In this document: one piece after another, positions 35,881 to 44,719 of the stretch
How positions within the stretch are numbered: the stretch's first letter is position 1
Layout: every line of letters begins with the position of its first letter
Assembly (NCBI GenBank): GCA_001770415.1
Contig: MEQX01000101.1
Location: 1-46,067 of the forward strand
Origin: Betaproteobacteria bacterium RIFCSPLOWO2_02_FULL_63_19
Lineage (GTDB): Bacteria; Pseudomonadota; Gammaproteobacteria; Burkholderiales; SG8-39
DNA length: 46,067 nt
Direction: 5' to 3'
Made by a program: the position numbers and the translations under genes
The notes under the pieces: generated by a model
Seen by the model: the letters and a program-made list of their open reading frames with translations, nothing else
What the model was told of the DNA's origin: nothing
Databases searched by the model: none

Positions 35881-37998
35881 GTGAACCAGATGGACGCGAG
35901 CGTCAGAGTGCTCAAGAGTACCTGCCGCATGTGCCACGGCGGTTGCAGCACCTTGCTGCACGTAAACGGCGACAGGATCGTCCGCATAGAGGGCGATCCG
36001 GATGGCCCGCTCAATCACGGGCGCCTTTGCCCCATGGGTCACGACGCGCTGGAACTGGTCTACAGCCCGGCCCGGCTGACTCACCCGCTCGTTCGAACCG
36101 GCGCGCGGGGGGAAGGCAAATGGCGACGCGCATCGTGGGACGAGGCCTACGAGCGTATCTGCGAAAGCATCCGCGCCATCTGGGACCGCTATGGACGGGA
36201 GGGCATTGCGGTCGGTACCGGGACCGGACGCCACCACATGCACTGGGTACCGCGGCTGGCGAACATGCTGGGCACGCCCAACTCGGGCAATCCGGGCATG
36301 GCCCAATGCTTCTTCCCTCGCGTGAACATCATGAATCTTACCTACGGGCAGTTCGCGTGGTCGGACTACCGGGGCGAGCGCATGCCGGGCGTGCTGATGT
36401 TCTGGGGACACAATCCGCTGACATCGAGTCCCGACGGCGAAATCGGCTTTCAGGTGCTCGACGCGCTGAAGGCCGGCCCGAAGCTCATCGTCATCGATCC
36501 GCGAAAGACCTGGCTCGCCAAGCAGGCCGAGGTGTTCCTGCAATTGCGTCCCGGAACCGATGATGCTCTGGCGCTGGCGATGCTGAATGCCATCATTGCC
36601 GATCGCTCTTATGACAAGTCCTTTGTTGAAAAATGGACTTACGGGTTCGACCGCCTGGCAGAGCGCGTCCGGCAGTACACGCCGGAATGGGCAGAGCCGA
36701 TCACATGGGTGCCCGCGTCGAAGATCCGCGCTGCCGCGCGCCTCTGGATAGATGCGCAGCCGGGCGCGCTGGAATGGGGATGCGCGATCGAGCACACGCC
36801 GAATACGATTCAGACCGTGCGGGCGATTTCGCTGCTGCCCGCGCTCACCGGAAACATCGACGTGCCCGGGGGCTGGTGTTTCGGCATGCGCGGCGTGGGA
36901 CCATTTCCCTTCCTGCCGGAAGTGTTGCCGGAGGAGCAGCGGAAGAAGCGCCTCGGCGCGGACAAGTACCGCGTGCTCTCGGGAGCCGGTTCGCGCGTGC
37001 CTTCGTCGCACATGCCCTCGGTGTTCAAGTCGATGCGAACGGGAGAACCGTACTGGACCAAGGGATTCCTCATATTCGGCAACAACGCGCTCACAACCTA
37101 CGCGGATTCGCGACTGGTGCGCGAGTCGCTGATGAAGCTCGATCTTCTGGTGGTGGCCGATCTGTTCATGACGCCTACCTGCGAACTGGCCGACGTCGTG
37201 CTGCCGGTTGCGGCATGGCCGGAGCTCGATCAGGTCGTCGGCATGCCCTATTTCGGCGAAGACGTGATACTCGCGCAGCAGAAGGCCGTACAGATCGGCG
37301 AGTGCAAGCAGGACGAGGTCGTCATGACCGAACTCGCGCGGCGGCTCGATCTGCCGCACTGCGAGGACGACCTGCATGAAATACTCGACCGCGTCGTTGC
37401 TCCGACAGGAATGAGTTTCAAGGAACTCGCCGCGCACGGGCCGGTCAGGCTGCCGATGAAATATCGCAAGTACGAGGAAAATGGTTTTGCGACGCCGACG
37501 GGGAAGATCGAACTCTACTCGACGCGCCTTGAGGAACTGGGCTATGACCCGTTGCCGTATTATCAGGAGCCGCCGGAGAGCCCGGTCAGCCGACCCGATC
37601 TGGCGGAGGTCTTCCCTTACGTGCTCACGACCGGCGCGCGGATTCCGGTGTTCTACCATTCCGAATTCCGGCAGTTGCCGAAGCTGCGCCGCGGAGCGCG
37701 GGAACCGCGCGTCGAAATCCATCCGCAAACTGCGGCGAAGCACGGCATAGCTCGCGGAGACTGGGTGGTGATTTCATCGCCGCGCGGAAGCATCCGGCAG
37801 CGCGCGGTGCTGTCTGCGGATATCCACCCGAACGTGATTCATTGCGAACACGGCTGGTGGTTCCCGGAGCGCGAAGAGCCCGGGCACGGGATGTGGGAAT
37901 CGAACGCGAACATGCTGACCGACCAGTCGCCTCCGTACGATCCCGCGATGGGGACCTATCAGCTGCGCGGACTGCTTTGCCGGATCGAGAGGGAGTGA
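35881..37998 (+). CDS. molybdopterin (bis-MGD) oxidoreductase, DMSO-reductase superfamily
   Basis: 705 aa from GTG at 35881 (GGGGAG 6 bases upstream). N-terminal 4Fe-4S ligands C-x2-C-x3-C (TCRMCHGGCST) and a fourth Cys in GRLCPMG. NSGNPGMAQCFFPR likely carries the Cys that ligates Mo/W. FWGHNPLTSSPDGE, IVIDPRKTWLAKQAE and IFGNNALTTYADSR are cofactor-binding loops; C-terminal MGD-binding domain IHPQTAAKHGIARGDWV. No Tat signal, no small subunits nearby, so it is probably cytoplasmic and single-subunit. This resembles the acetylene hydratase / unassigned catalytic subunit group. Last gene of the rightward operon, 37 bases after the M24 gene. Confidence 0.87.
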   Translation: MNQMDASVRVLKSTCRMCHGGCSTLLHVNGDRIVRIEGDPDGPLNHGRLCPMGHDALELVYSPARLTHPLVRTGARGEGKWRRASWDEAYERICESIRAIWDRYGREGIAVGTGTGRHHMHWVPRLANMLGTPNSGNPGMAQCFFPRVNIMNLTYGQFAWSDYRGERMPGVLMFWGHNPLTSSPDGEIGFQVLDALKAGPKLIVIDPRKTWLAKQAEVFLQLRPGTDDALALAMLNAIIADRSYDKSFVEKWTYGFDRLAERVRQYTPEWAEPITWVPASKIRAAARLWIDAQPGALEWGCAIEHTPNTIQTVRAISLLPALTGNIDVPGGWCFGMRGVGPFPFLPEVLPEEQRKKRLGADKYRVLSGAGSRVPSSHMPSVFKSMRTGEPYWTKGFLIFGNNALTTYADSRLVRESLMKLDLLVVADLFMTPTCELADVVLPVAAWPELDQVVGMPYFGEDVILAQQKAVQIGECKQDEVVMTELARRLDLPHCEDDLHEILDRVVAPTGMSFKELAAHGPVRLPMKYRKYEENGFATPTGKIELYSTRLEELGYDPLPYYQEPPESPVSRPDLAEVFPYVLTTGARIPVFYHSEFRQLPKLRRGAREPRVEIHPQTAAKHGIARGDWVVISSPRGSIRQRAVLSADIHPNVIHCEHGWWFPEREEPGHGMWESNANMLTDQSPPYDPAMGTYQLRGLLCRIERE

Positions 37999-38079
37999 GC
38001 GGCCCAAACCTTTCCGTAGAGGCGGGTCCGGCGGGCTTCGCCTTGGTCGCAAAACGGTTCGCGCGGGATCAACGGTAAT

Positions 38080-39126
38080 TCATGGCGCGCCGCACACCGC
38101 GGCGTGGATATCCAGCAGCTTCCTGACCGTCTCTTCGCTGCGCGCGCGCGCCATGCCGCATTCGGTTGCTACGCCAAAAGACGGTGCGTATCGCTGCGCC
38201 GCCTCGATGCGCTTGCGCGTGCCCTCGACACCATCCTGCACGTGAACGACACCGAGGTAGAGTTCGGTGTCCTGTGAAAGCCGGAGCTCGCGCAGCGGCG
38301 AATGGAACGCGTCATCGTCGCGCCCGCGCGGTACCGGCATGTGGAAGTAGGCGAGTTTGCGACGGATCGACATGCAAAGTGCGTTGGCAAACTCCACCAT
38401 CGCCGCGGCGTCGCGCGGTTCGACGAAATGCTTTCCGCCGAAGTCGCCGTAGCAAAGGTGCAGGCCTGTGTCGACATCCTCGGGAATACCGGCGCACAGT
38501 CGGGTCATGCGCCCGAGGATCCGTTCGCGTGGCTCATCGCCGCACGGGACGCCGGCGGTGGGCTGGCCATCCCATACGACCATTTCGTTGCACAGATCCC
38601 ACTGAATACAGAGATCATGATGCGGAATGTGCCGGCAGAGCATCGCGACTTCGCCCAACATCGCCCCTTCGTAGGCCGCTTCGACAACGGCAAGCGACGC
38701 CCGAACGACGACGGAACTGACGACGGCGAAGGGGGTCGGAAGGCAGACCTGGAAGCGGATACCCTTCGGAAGCTCACCGCGGTCGCGCGCGGCGACAAAA
38801 TCCAGGTACGAGGCGCGCGCCTCGCGCGCATAGTTGAGTTCGCCGAAACGAATGTCAGTCGCTTGAACCCCATCGGCAAGGCGCAACAGCGGGAAACGGT
38901 TGGTAGGGCGCACGGCGCCGGACGGATCCGGCGCAAGCCCAGGATTTGCCAGCAAGAGCGGATACTGCCAGCTGATCCAGAGCTTCCGCCCCCCGACTTC
39001 GCCGTCCGGAATTCGGCGCAAATACGGACCGAGCGTTTGTCCGACGACGCGGAACACGTCCTCGACCGTTGGCAAACCGATGCTGCCGACGAGATGTACC
39101 GACGCGGGTGCAGCGGGCTCATCCAT
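38080..39126 (-). CDS. MetE/UroD-superfamily methyltransferase-like protein (copy A)
   Basis: 348 aa from ATG at 39126 (AAGGA 7 bases upstream). A single barrel related to the C-terminal half of cobalamin-independent methionine synthase. Zinc-type ligands are visible: H-x-C in GLHLCYGDF and Cys in GVATECGMAR. Other marks are VHLVGSIGLPTVEDVF and RRIPDGEVGGRKLW. It is about half the length of MetE and lacks its N-terminal barrel. It may move a methyl group from a substrate to a thiol or folate. Paralogous to the next gene. Confidence 0.75.
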   Translation of the reverse strand: MDEPAAPASVHLVGSIGLPTVEDVFRVVGQTLGPYLRRIPDGEVGGRKLWISWQYPLLLANPGLAPDPSGAVRPTNRFPLLRLADGVQATDIRFGELNYAREARASYLDFVAARDRGELPKGIRFQVCLPTPFAVVSSVVVRASLAVVEAAYEGAMLGEVAMLCRHIPHHDLCIQWDLCNEMVVWDGQPTAGVPCGDEPRERILGRMTRLCAGIPEDVDTGLHLCYGDFGGKHFVEPRDAAAMVEFANALCMSIRRKLAYFHMPVPRGRDDDAFHSPLRELRLSQDTELYLGVVHVQDGVEGTRKRIEAAQRYAPSFGVATECGMARARSEETVRKLLDIHAAVCGAP

Positions 39127-39171
39127 GGGTGTTTCCTTTATCAAACTTCGTGTGCCGGCATCGCGGGGCGC

Positions 39172-40215
39172 TCAGGCGAAGTCCGACGCCGCTACGTGCA
39201 TGCGCAGCAATTCCGGGATAGTCGCCGGGTCCCGCCGTCCGAAACCGCATTCGGTCGCGACGGCGAAATCGCTGACATATTTGAGAGCAGTTTGCATCCG
39301 TCGAATGGTGCCGTCGATTCCATCGGTATAGTGCACCAGTCCCAGACACAATTCGGTTCCTGGCCGCAACCGTAATTGCTTCAATGGCGCGAAATACGCA
39401 TCGTCGCTGCGATTGCGTGGAACCGGCATGTGAATCAGGTCCATCGGCCGTGTGATCCTGTGCTTGAGCGCATCGGCCATCCGTACCATGTCACCCATGT
39501 CGCTCGGCTCCACCGCATGGCGATGATTGGCATCGCCGTAGCAGAAATGCAGCAACAACGGAATATCAGTGGGTACCTCATGGCATAGATCGGCGACGAT
39601 CGAAGCGAAGCGATCGGTCATCTCCTGTTTGGTTCGGCCGTAGGGTGTTGGCAGCGCGCGTTCGAGCCGCGCAAATACGGCCGATGCCAGGTCGAACTGA
39701 ATGGCCAGGTCCTGATGCGGGATGGTTTCGACGATGCGTTTCAGTTCCCGCTTCAGTGCGCCGTTGTAGGCCGGATCCAGCGCAAGCTGCTCGTCTTCCG
39801 CAACGAACAGCCACAGGACGGAATGGGCGGGAACGAGGTCGACCTGAAAGCGCACTCCGTCGAGGATCGTGCCGACATCGCGCAACTGCCGAAACGTCCG
39901 ATAGGATCGCCCGGCGCAATCGGCATAGCCGAGATTACCGAAGTGCACGTCGGCTGCACGTTTGCCCGGTCGAAGGCGAAAGCGTCGGCGGCTCACCGAG
40001 TGGGCATGGACGGCGAATATTTCGGCCGAGGGTTCGAAATCAGGATGTTCCCGGAACAGCACCTCAAGGTGCGTGATCCAATCGCTGCGGTCGCCGACTT
40101 CACCGTCAGGAATCTGTTTGATTCTCTTGCCGAAAGCGGCGCTAACCGTTTCAAAGACCTGGGCCGTGCTCGCCAGCGGTACGCTTCCGACGAGGTATAT
40201 GTTTCGAGGTGGCAT
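39172..40215 (-). CDS. MetE/UroD-superfamily methyltransferase-like protein (copy B)
   Basis: 347 aa from ATG at 40215 (AGGGGAA 6 bases upstream); the open frame extends to 40383 but without family sequence. Same architecture as copy A: NIYLVGSVPLASTAQVF, KQIPDGEVGDRSDW, HFCYGDANHRHAVEP (H-x-C), HMPVPRNRSDDAYFAPLKQLRL, VATECGFGRR (Cys). The two share clear motifs but are well diverged, so the duplication is old and they may be two subunits or have different substrates. Divergent from the ABC importer; gap to copy A is 45 bases. Confidence 0.75.
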   Translation of the reverse strand: MPPRNIYLVGSVPLASTAQVFETVSAAFGKRIKQIPDGEVGDRSDWITHLEVLFREHPDFEPSAEIFAVHAHSVSRRRFRLRPGKRAADVHFGNLGYADCAGRSYRTFRQLRDVGTILDGVRFQVDLVPAHSVLWLFVAEDEQLALDPAYNGALKRELKRIVETIPHQDLAIQFDLASAVFARLERALPTPYGRTKQEMTDRFASIVADLCHEVPTDIPLLLHFCYGDANHRHAVEPSDMGDMVRMADALKHRITRPMDLIHMPVPRNRSDDAYFAPLKQLRLRPGTELCLGLVHYTDGIDGTIRRMQTALKYVSDFAVATECGFGRRDPATIPELLRMHVAASDFA

Positions 40216-40456
40216 GCGGTGTTCCCCTGTGGTTTCATTGCCGCGGTTCCGAACCGGCGTCCAGACCTGCCGTCCAGACCTATAGTGCGCGAACCCTATA
40301 GTAGTAAGTAGTATGATCGGGCCGAAGCTTAGGCGTCGTCGCGGGATGCCCGCAAGCAACCTCGCCCACTGCGGCAAAGGCAAGCGCTTAGCGGCCAGGC
40401 AACGCTAACCTAGCATATATAATCACGTCTTGAGTGGTTCAACCAAGGGGAGAACG
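40216..40456. promoter_or_regulatory. divergent promoter region: methyltransferase pair versus ABC importer
   Basis: 241 bases. Rightward: consensus -10 TATAAT (40418-40423) without a good -35. Two pairs of short direct repeats: GTCCAGACC at 40259 and 40272, and CCTATAGT at 40279 and 40295 (16-base period). These may be regulator sites or leftward promoter elements. No TGAACATGTTCA-like site was found here. Confidence 0.45.
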
Positions 40457-41467
40457 ATGATGCGCACTTTGAAATCGATTTCGTGTGTTGCCGCGGCGGT
40501 GGTCATGCTGTTCGGTGCGATTGCCGTGCAAGCTGCCCCCGTGAAGATCCGTTTGGCTTTCGTGGTGCCGGTCGCCAACTGGGGACCAATGCTGGCAAAG
40601 AAGAAGGACCTCGCCAAGCACTGGGGGAAGTCGTATGTCCTGGAAGCGGTGAGGTTCCTTGGAACACCGCCGATGATCACCGCGATGGCCAACAACGAGC
40701 TTGAGATCGCGAACTTCGCCTATTCCACGTTCGGCCTGGCGATCCAGAATGCCGGTCTTAGCGACCTTCGCGTGATCGCGGACGAATTCCAGGACGGAGT
40801 ACCCGGCTATTTCAGCAATCGGTACATCGTTCGCAAGGACGGCGGCATCAACAAGATCGAGGATCTTAAGGGCAAGGTTCTCGCCACCAACGCGATCGGC
40901 AGTGGCATCGACGTCGCGATGAAGGCTGGGCTGAAGAAGCACGGCCTGATCGACAAGCGTGACTATACGGTCATCGAAGCGCCGTTTCCGACCATGGCCG
41001 CGCTGCTGAAGGACAAGAAGGCGGATCTGGTTTCCGCCGTCATGCCATTCGCGCTCAATCCCTTCTTCAGGGACCATGGCAAGGTTCTGTTCGATCAGAC
41101 AGAGGGACTGGGGCGCTCGCAGTTTGTCTTTTGGGTGATGCGCAAGCCGTTCATCGACAAGAATCGCGCGGCCATTGTGGATTTGATGGAAGACGTCATC
41201 CGCATCGAACGCTGGTATCTCGATCCGAAGAACCATGCCGAGGCCGCGAAGATTGCATCGGGTTTCCTGAAAGTGCCGCCCGAGCGCTTCGGCTGGCTGT
41301 TCACGAAGAAGGACAATTACCGCGATCCGAACGGCATGCCGGATCTTGAGGCGCTGCAGCGCAACGTCGACACGACCGTCGACCTGGGCATCATAAAGAC
41401 CGGATTCGACGTCAAGAAATACTCGGATCTGAGCATTGTCCAGGAGGCGGTGAAACGTTTGAAATAG
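40457..41467 (+). CDS. ABC transporter substrate-binding protein (NitT/TauT/SsuA type)
   Basis: 336 aa from ATG at 40457 (AAGGGGAG upstream; ATG at 40460 is equally likely). Signal peptide about 1-27 ending VQAAPVK. The mature protein has the NMT1/SsuA-like pattern: [56 protein letters not shown]. It would deliver a small organic anion or aromatic to the permeases encoded downstream. Substrate unknown, presumably that of the surrounding catabolic genes. Confidence 0.87.
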   Translation: MMRTLKSISCVAAAVVMLFGAIAVQAAPVKIRLAFVVPVANWGPMLAKKKDLAKHWGKSYVLEAVRFLGTPPMITAMANNELEIANFAYSTFGLAIQNAGLSDLRVIADEFQDGVPGYFSNRYIVRKDGGINKIEDLKGKVLATNAIGSGIDVAMKAGLKKHGLIDKRDYTVIEAPFPTMAALLKDKKADLVSAVMPFALNPFFRDHGKVLFDQTEGLGRSQFVFWVMRKPFIDKNRAAIVDLMEDVIRIERWYLDPKNHAEAAKIASGFLKVPPERFGWLFTKKDNYRDPNGMPDLEALQRNVDTTVDLGIIKTGFDVKKYSDLSIVQEAVKRLK

Positions 41468-41489
41468 GTTGCAGGACTGTGCCCATTCT

Positions 41490-41524
41490 GCCGGGCAGCG
41501 CGTCGCCGCCCGGCGGCGATTTTT
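41490..41524 (+). terminator. hairpin + T-run between binding-protein and ATPase genes
   Basis: GCCGGGC (41490-41496), 11-base loop, GCCCGGC (41508-41514), then GGCGA and TTTTT (41520-41524). Placed directly after the binding-protein stop, it would terminate part of the transcripts and give excess binding protein over ATPase and permease. Confidence 0.6.
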
Positions 41525-41543
41525 GCGCCAATCGGCTGATGTC

Positions 41544-42341
41544 GTGACGGAAGAGAACGCACAGATCGTCGTTCACGGCGTCAGCCAGGTTTACCGGCCG
41601 CCCGCAGGGCGCGAGGTGCTGGCGCTCTCCGACGTGTCGCTCGAGGTGCAAGGCCGGGAATTCATCGCTCTGCTCGGCCCGTCCGGCTGCGGCAAGTCCA
41701 CGTTGCTTTATCTGATCGGCGGCTTTCTACCCACGCAACAAGGGAGCATCCGCGTCGACGGAAAGCCCGTTTCGGGGCCGGGGCCCGATCGCGGCATCGT
41801 GTTTCAGGATTTCGCGCTCTTTCCATGGAAGACCGTCCGCGCGAACGTGCTCTACGGCCTCGAGCGTATGGATCTGTCTCGGCATGAGCGCGAGCGCCGG
41901 GCGCAGTCGTTCATCGACATGGTAGGGTTGGGCGGGTTCGAGGACAGCTACCCTTCCCAGTTGTCGGGTGGAATGAAACAGCGTGCCGCGATCGCGCGCA
42001 CGCTCGCGATCGATCCGACGATCCTGCTGATGGACGAACCCTTCGGTGCGCTCGATTCGCAGACGCGCAGACTGATGCAATCGGAATTGCTGAGCATCTG
42101 GCAGCGGACACCCAAAACGGTCATTTTCGTCACCCACGATGTCCAGGAAGCCGTGTTTCTGGCAGGTCGGGTAGCCGTCATGTCCGCGCGGCCGGGTTGC
42201 ATCAAGGCGATCGTCGAGACTCAGTTCGACAAGGCAGATCCGCACCTTCTCAAGTCGCCCGATTTCGTGAACAAGGTGGACGAAATCTGGAATCTTGTCC
42301 GTGACGAGGCGATTGTCGCGCAAACGGCACGGCACCCATGA
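41544..42341 (+). CDS. ABC transporter ATP-binding protein (NitT/TauT type)
   Basis: 265 aa from GTG at 41544. An upstream in-frame TTG at 41469 would place the terminator-like hairpin inside the gene, so I prefer the GTG, although its ribosome site is weak. Walker [15 protein letters not shown]-loop [10 protein letters not shown], signature [15 protein letters not shown], Walker [14 protein letters not shown]-loop VTHDVQEA. It overlaps the first permease gene by 4 bases (ATGA). Confidence 0.92.
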   Translation: MTEENAQIVVHGVSQVYRPPAGREVLALSDVSLEVQGREFIALLGPSGCGKSTLLYLIGGFLPTQQGSIRVDGKPVSGPGPDRGIVFQDFALFPWKTVRANVLYGLERMDLSRHERERRAQSFIDMVGLGGFEDSYPSQLSGGMKQRAAIARTLAIDPTILLMDEPFGALDSQTRRLMQSELLSIWQRTPKTVIFVTHDVQEAVFLAGRVAVMSARPGCIKAIVETQFDKADPHLLKSPDFVNKVDEIWNLVRDEAIVAQTARHP

Positions 42342-43093
42342 GCAAGCTTCTGGCGCGTTATTCGCCGTTGCTGCTGCTGGCTGTCCTCTGGCAACTCGCG
42401 TGGTATTTCGAAATGGTTTCGTCGACCGCCCTGCCTTCACTCGTCGATGTTGCGTCGGCGTGGGTCGACCTGCTTCGCTCCGGGGAATTGTTGCGCAACG
42501 CGGCCGCCTCGCTCTACCGGGGCGGTGCGGGATTCCTGCTGGCGGTCGTCGTGGGCGGAGCGCTCGGCATGATCATGGCGTGGTGGCGCCCGCTGAACTT
42601 GATGCTCAGTCCATTGGTAGAAATCTTCTATCCGCTGCCAAAGACGGCACTGATCCCGGTAACGGTAATCTGGCTCGGCTTCGGAGACGCGTCAAAGATT
42701 CTGCTGATCTTCCTCGGCTGCATGCTGCCGGTGACGATAGGCGCATTCAACGGCAGCCGATCGACGGAGCAGGTGATGGTCTGGTCCGCACGCAGCATGG
42801 GGGCGAGCCGGTTGCGCATCTTGAGGGACGTCGTTCTCCCGAGCGCCATGCCGGAATTGCTTAACGGCATCCGTACCGCGCTGGCCCTGGCGTTCATCCT
42901 GCTGGTGACCTCCGAGCTCGTGGTCGCGCGCGAGGGTCTGGGCAACCTGATCGGCTATCTCGGTTCGAATGGGTCGTACGAAGCGATGTACAGCGTCGTT
43001 CTCACGGTCGCTTTTCTCGGCTTCGCCGCGGACCGGATCTACCAGTACTTCATGCGCTGGATATTGGCATGGCGCGACGCGACAACGGGGTAA
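42338..43093 (+). CDS. ABC transporter permease 1 (NitT/TauT type)
   Basis: 251 aa, about six TM helices. The BPD-type EAA loop is visible at [34 protein letters not shown]. Two different permease genes follow the ATPase, so the channel is probably a heterodimer, uncommon for NitT/TauT systems, which usually have one permease. Confidence 0.88.
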   Translation: MSKLLARYSPLLLLAVLWQLAWYFEMVSSTALPSLVDVASAWVDLLRSGELLRNAAASLYRGGAGFLLAVVVGGALGMIMAWWRPLNLMLSPLVEIFYPLPKTALIPVTVIWLGFGDASKILLIFLGCMLPVTIGAFNGSRSTEQVMVWSARSMGASRLRILRDVVLPSAMPELLNGIRTALALAFILLVTSELVVAREGLGNLIGYLGSNGSYEAMYSVVLTVAFLGFAADRIYQYFMRWILAWRDATTG

Positions 43094-43917
43094 CGACACC
43101 GGAGCAGCCGCCCGGCGGTCGATCTGCCGGATTGCGCATGGTCCGGCAGACGCTCCGGACTGCGGCATACGGGCTGCCCGTGGTCGCGCTGCTCATCGCA
43201 TGGGAGACTTTTGCACGATCGGGCGCAGTCACGATGTTCATTCTGCCGCCGGCAAGCGCCGTCGCGGAACGGATCTGGGCCGATGCGGCTGCCGGAGATC
43301 TGTGGCGGAATATCCTGACCACCATGTATCGAGCTTTTAGTGGTTTTCTGCTTGGATCACTGATTGGCGTCGCGATAGGTATCGGAATTTCGCGCAATGC
43401 GCTGGCACGCTGGTTCTTTGATCCGATCATTTCGATCGGTTTCCCCATGCCGAAAGTCGCGTTTCTTCCTGTCATCATCCTCTGGCTGGGGGTTTTCGAC
43501 GTGTCGAAGATCGCCATGGTGACGATTGAAGTCCTGTTCCCGGTCGTCACGGCAACGGTGATCGGCTTGCAGGGCGTCAACCGTTCAGTTATCTGGTCAG
43601 CGCGCAATCTGGGGGCGAGTCAACGCCAATTGCTCTGGCATGTAATGATTCCGGCAGCATTCCCGCAAATATTCACCGGCATTCAGGTTGCACTGCCGAT
43701 CGCACTTATCGTTGCCGTATTTACCGAAATGGCGATGGGTGGCTATGGGCTGGGTGCGAGCATGATGTCGGCTTCACGTCTTGCCGACTCGCGCGGCGTC
43801 TTTGCGGGTATCGTCGCCATCGCACTCGTCGGTTATTGCGTGGTCAAGCTGATGGGACTTCTGCGCCGCCGGGTGCTGATCTGGCATGCGGAAGCCGTCA
43901 TGCCTAGCACGGTCTGA
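43069..43917 (+). CDS. ABC transporter permease 2 (NitT/TauT type)
   Basis: 282 aa from ATG at 43069, overlapping permease 1 by 25 bases; ATG at 43138 is an alternative. About six TM helices; EAA loop VIWSARNLGASQRQLLWHVMIPAAFPQIFTGIQ. Diverged from permease 1. The last 14 bases overlap the convergent TetR gene tail to tail. Confidence 0.88.
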   Translation: MARRDNGVTTPEQPPGGRSAGLRMVRQTLRTAAYGLPVVALLIAWETFARSGAVTMFILPPASAVAERIWADAAAGDLWRNILTTMYRAFSGFLLGSLIGVAIGIGISRNALARWFFDPIISIGFPMPKVAFLPVIILWLGVFDVSKIAMVTIEVLFPVVTATVIGLQGVNRSVIWSARNLGASQRQLLWHVMIPAAFPQIFTGIQVALPIALIVAVFTEMAMGGYGLGASMMSASRLADSRGVFAGIVAIALVGYCVVKLMGLLRRRVLIWHAEAVMPSTV

Positions 43918-44587
43918 TCTTGCGCCGCAGTCTTGAGGCCCGGCTCGGCACGGGCACGTCGTGGACGCCGAGGTATGAATCGAGGATACGCCGCAGTTGT
44001 TCGATACCCTTGGCCGGATTCGGGCGCTTCGCGGCGATCCAATAGCGCACCGCGCCCGAGTAGAGGAAGAAGATCGAAAGCGCGATGAAAGCCGGATCTT
44101 CGCCGGTGCGGACCCGCCCGTCGCGCTGGGCCGAGGTCACGAGCTGTTCGATTAGACCAATGGTGCGACGCTTGCTGCGTTGGAATTCCCCCGCCAGTCG
44201 TCCTTCCGAATAGAACGTGAGTTCGCGGAGGAGGATCCGCGAAAGCGTCGGGTTGGTAGCGAATTCCCTGTAGAAAATCGCAAACGCCGACGCCAGTTGC
44301 TCCGCAAGCGGTCTGCCCGGCGGGACCGCGGCGAATGCGGAATCGGTGATGCGGTCGAGTTCCTCGTTGAAAATGAGAAATACCAGGTCCCGTTTGTCGT
44401 CGGCATAGTTGAACAGGGTACCCAGGCCGACGTGAGCACGCGCGGCGATGGCGCGCGTGGTCGCGCGGTCGAATCCCAGTTCGTTGAACAGCTCCCTTGC
44501 CGCGGACTTGATGCGCGACAGCTTGTCCAGCCGGTTTCGCTCGCGCAGCCCGGGTTCGGCGCCCGCTCTACTGCGCCGTGTCGTCAA
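43904..44587 (-). CDS. TetR-family transcriptional regulator
   Basis: 227 aa from TTG at 44587 (AAGGA 8 bases upstream). N-terminal TetR HTH: RIKSAARELFNELGFDRATTRAIAARAHVGLGTLFNYADDKRDLVFLIF (about 22-72). The rest is an all-helical ligand domain with REFATNPTLSRILLRELTFYSEGR. Its promoter region carries two copies of a 12-bp palindrome, TGAACATGTTTG (44663) and TGATCATGTTCA (44679). The same operator lies 14 kb away at the front of the ligase operon, so this protein is the best candidate regulator of the whole cluster. Confidence 0.88.
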   Translation of the reverse strand: MTTRRSRAGAEPGLRERNRLDKLSRIKSAARELFNELGFDRATTRAIAARAHVGLGTLFNYADDKRDLVFLIFNEELDRITDSAFAAVPPGRPLAEQLASAFAIFYREFATNPTLSRILLRELTFYSEGRLAGEFQRSKRRTIGLIEQLVTSAQRDGRVRTGEDPAFIALSIFFLYSGAVRYWIAAKRPNPAKGIEQLRRILDSYLGVHDVPVPSRASRLRRKIRPC

Positions 44588-44650
44588 CGCATCAGTCCTT
44601 CTGAGATGCGCCGTGCAAAACCGTGCATCGGGACAACGCCGCGCTCAAGC

Positions 44651-44690
44651 TTGACAGGAATCTGAACATGTTTGAGACTGATCATGTTCA
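44651..44690 (+). promoter_or_regulatory. promoter with tandem TetR-type operators ahead of the SDR gene
   Basis: -35 TTGACA (44651-44656), 17-base spacer, -10 GAGACT (44674-44679). Operators TGAACATGTTTG (44663-44674) and TGATCATGTTCA (44679-44690) are 16 bases apart and cover the spacer and start site. Near copy of the promoter at 30662-30702. Confidence 0.65.
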
Positions 44691-44719
44691 TAATTTACCT
44701 GCAACGGGATGGGGAATCA

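Noticed and set aside
39127..40383. Longer versions of the methyltransferase genes (starts at 39144 and 40383)
   Set aside because: Well-placed ribosome sites point to 39126 and 40215, and family similarity begins there.
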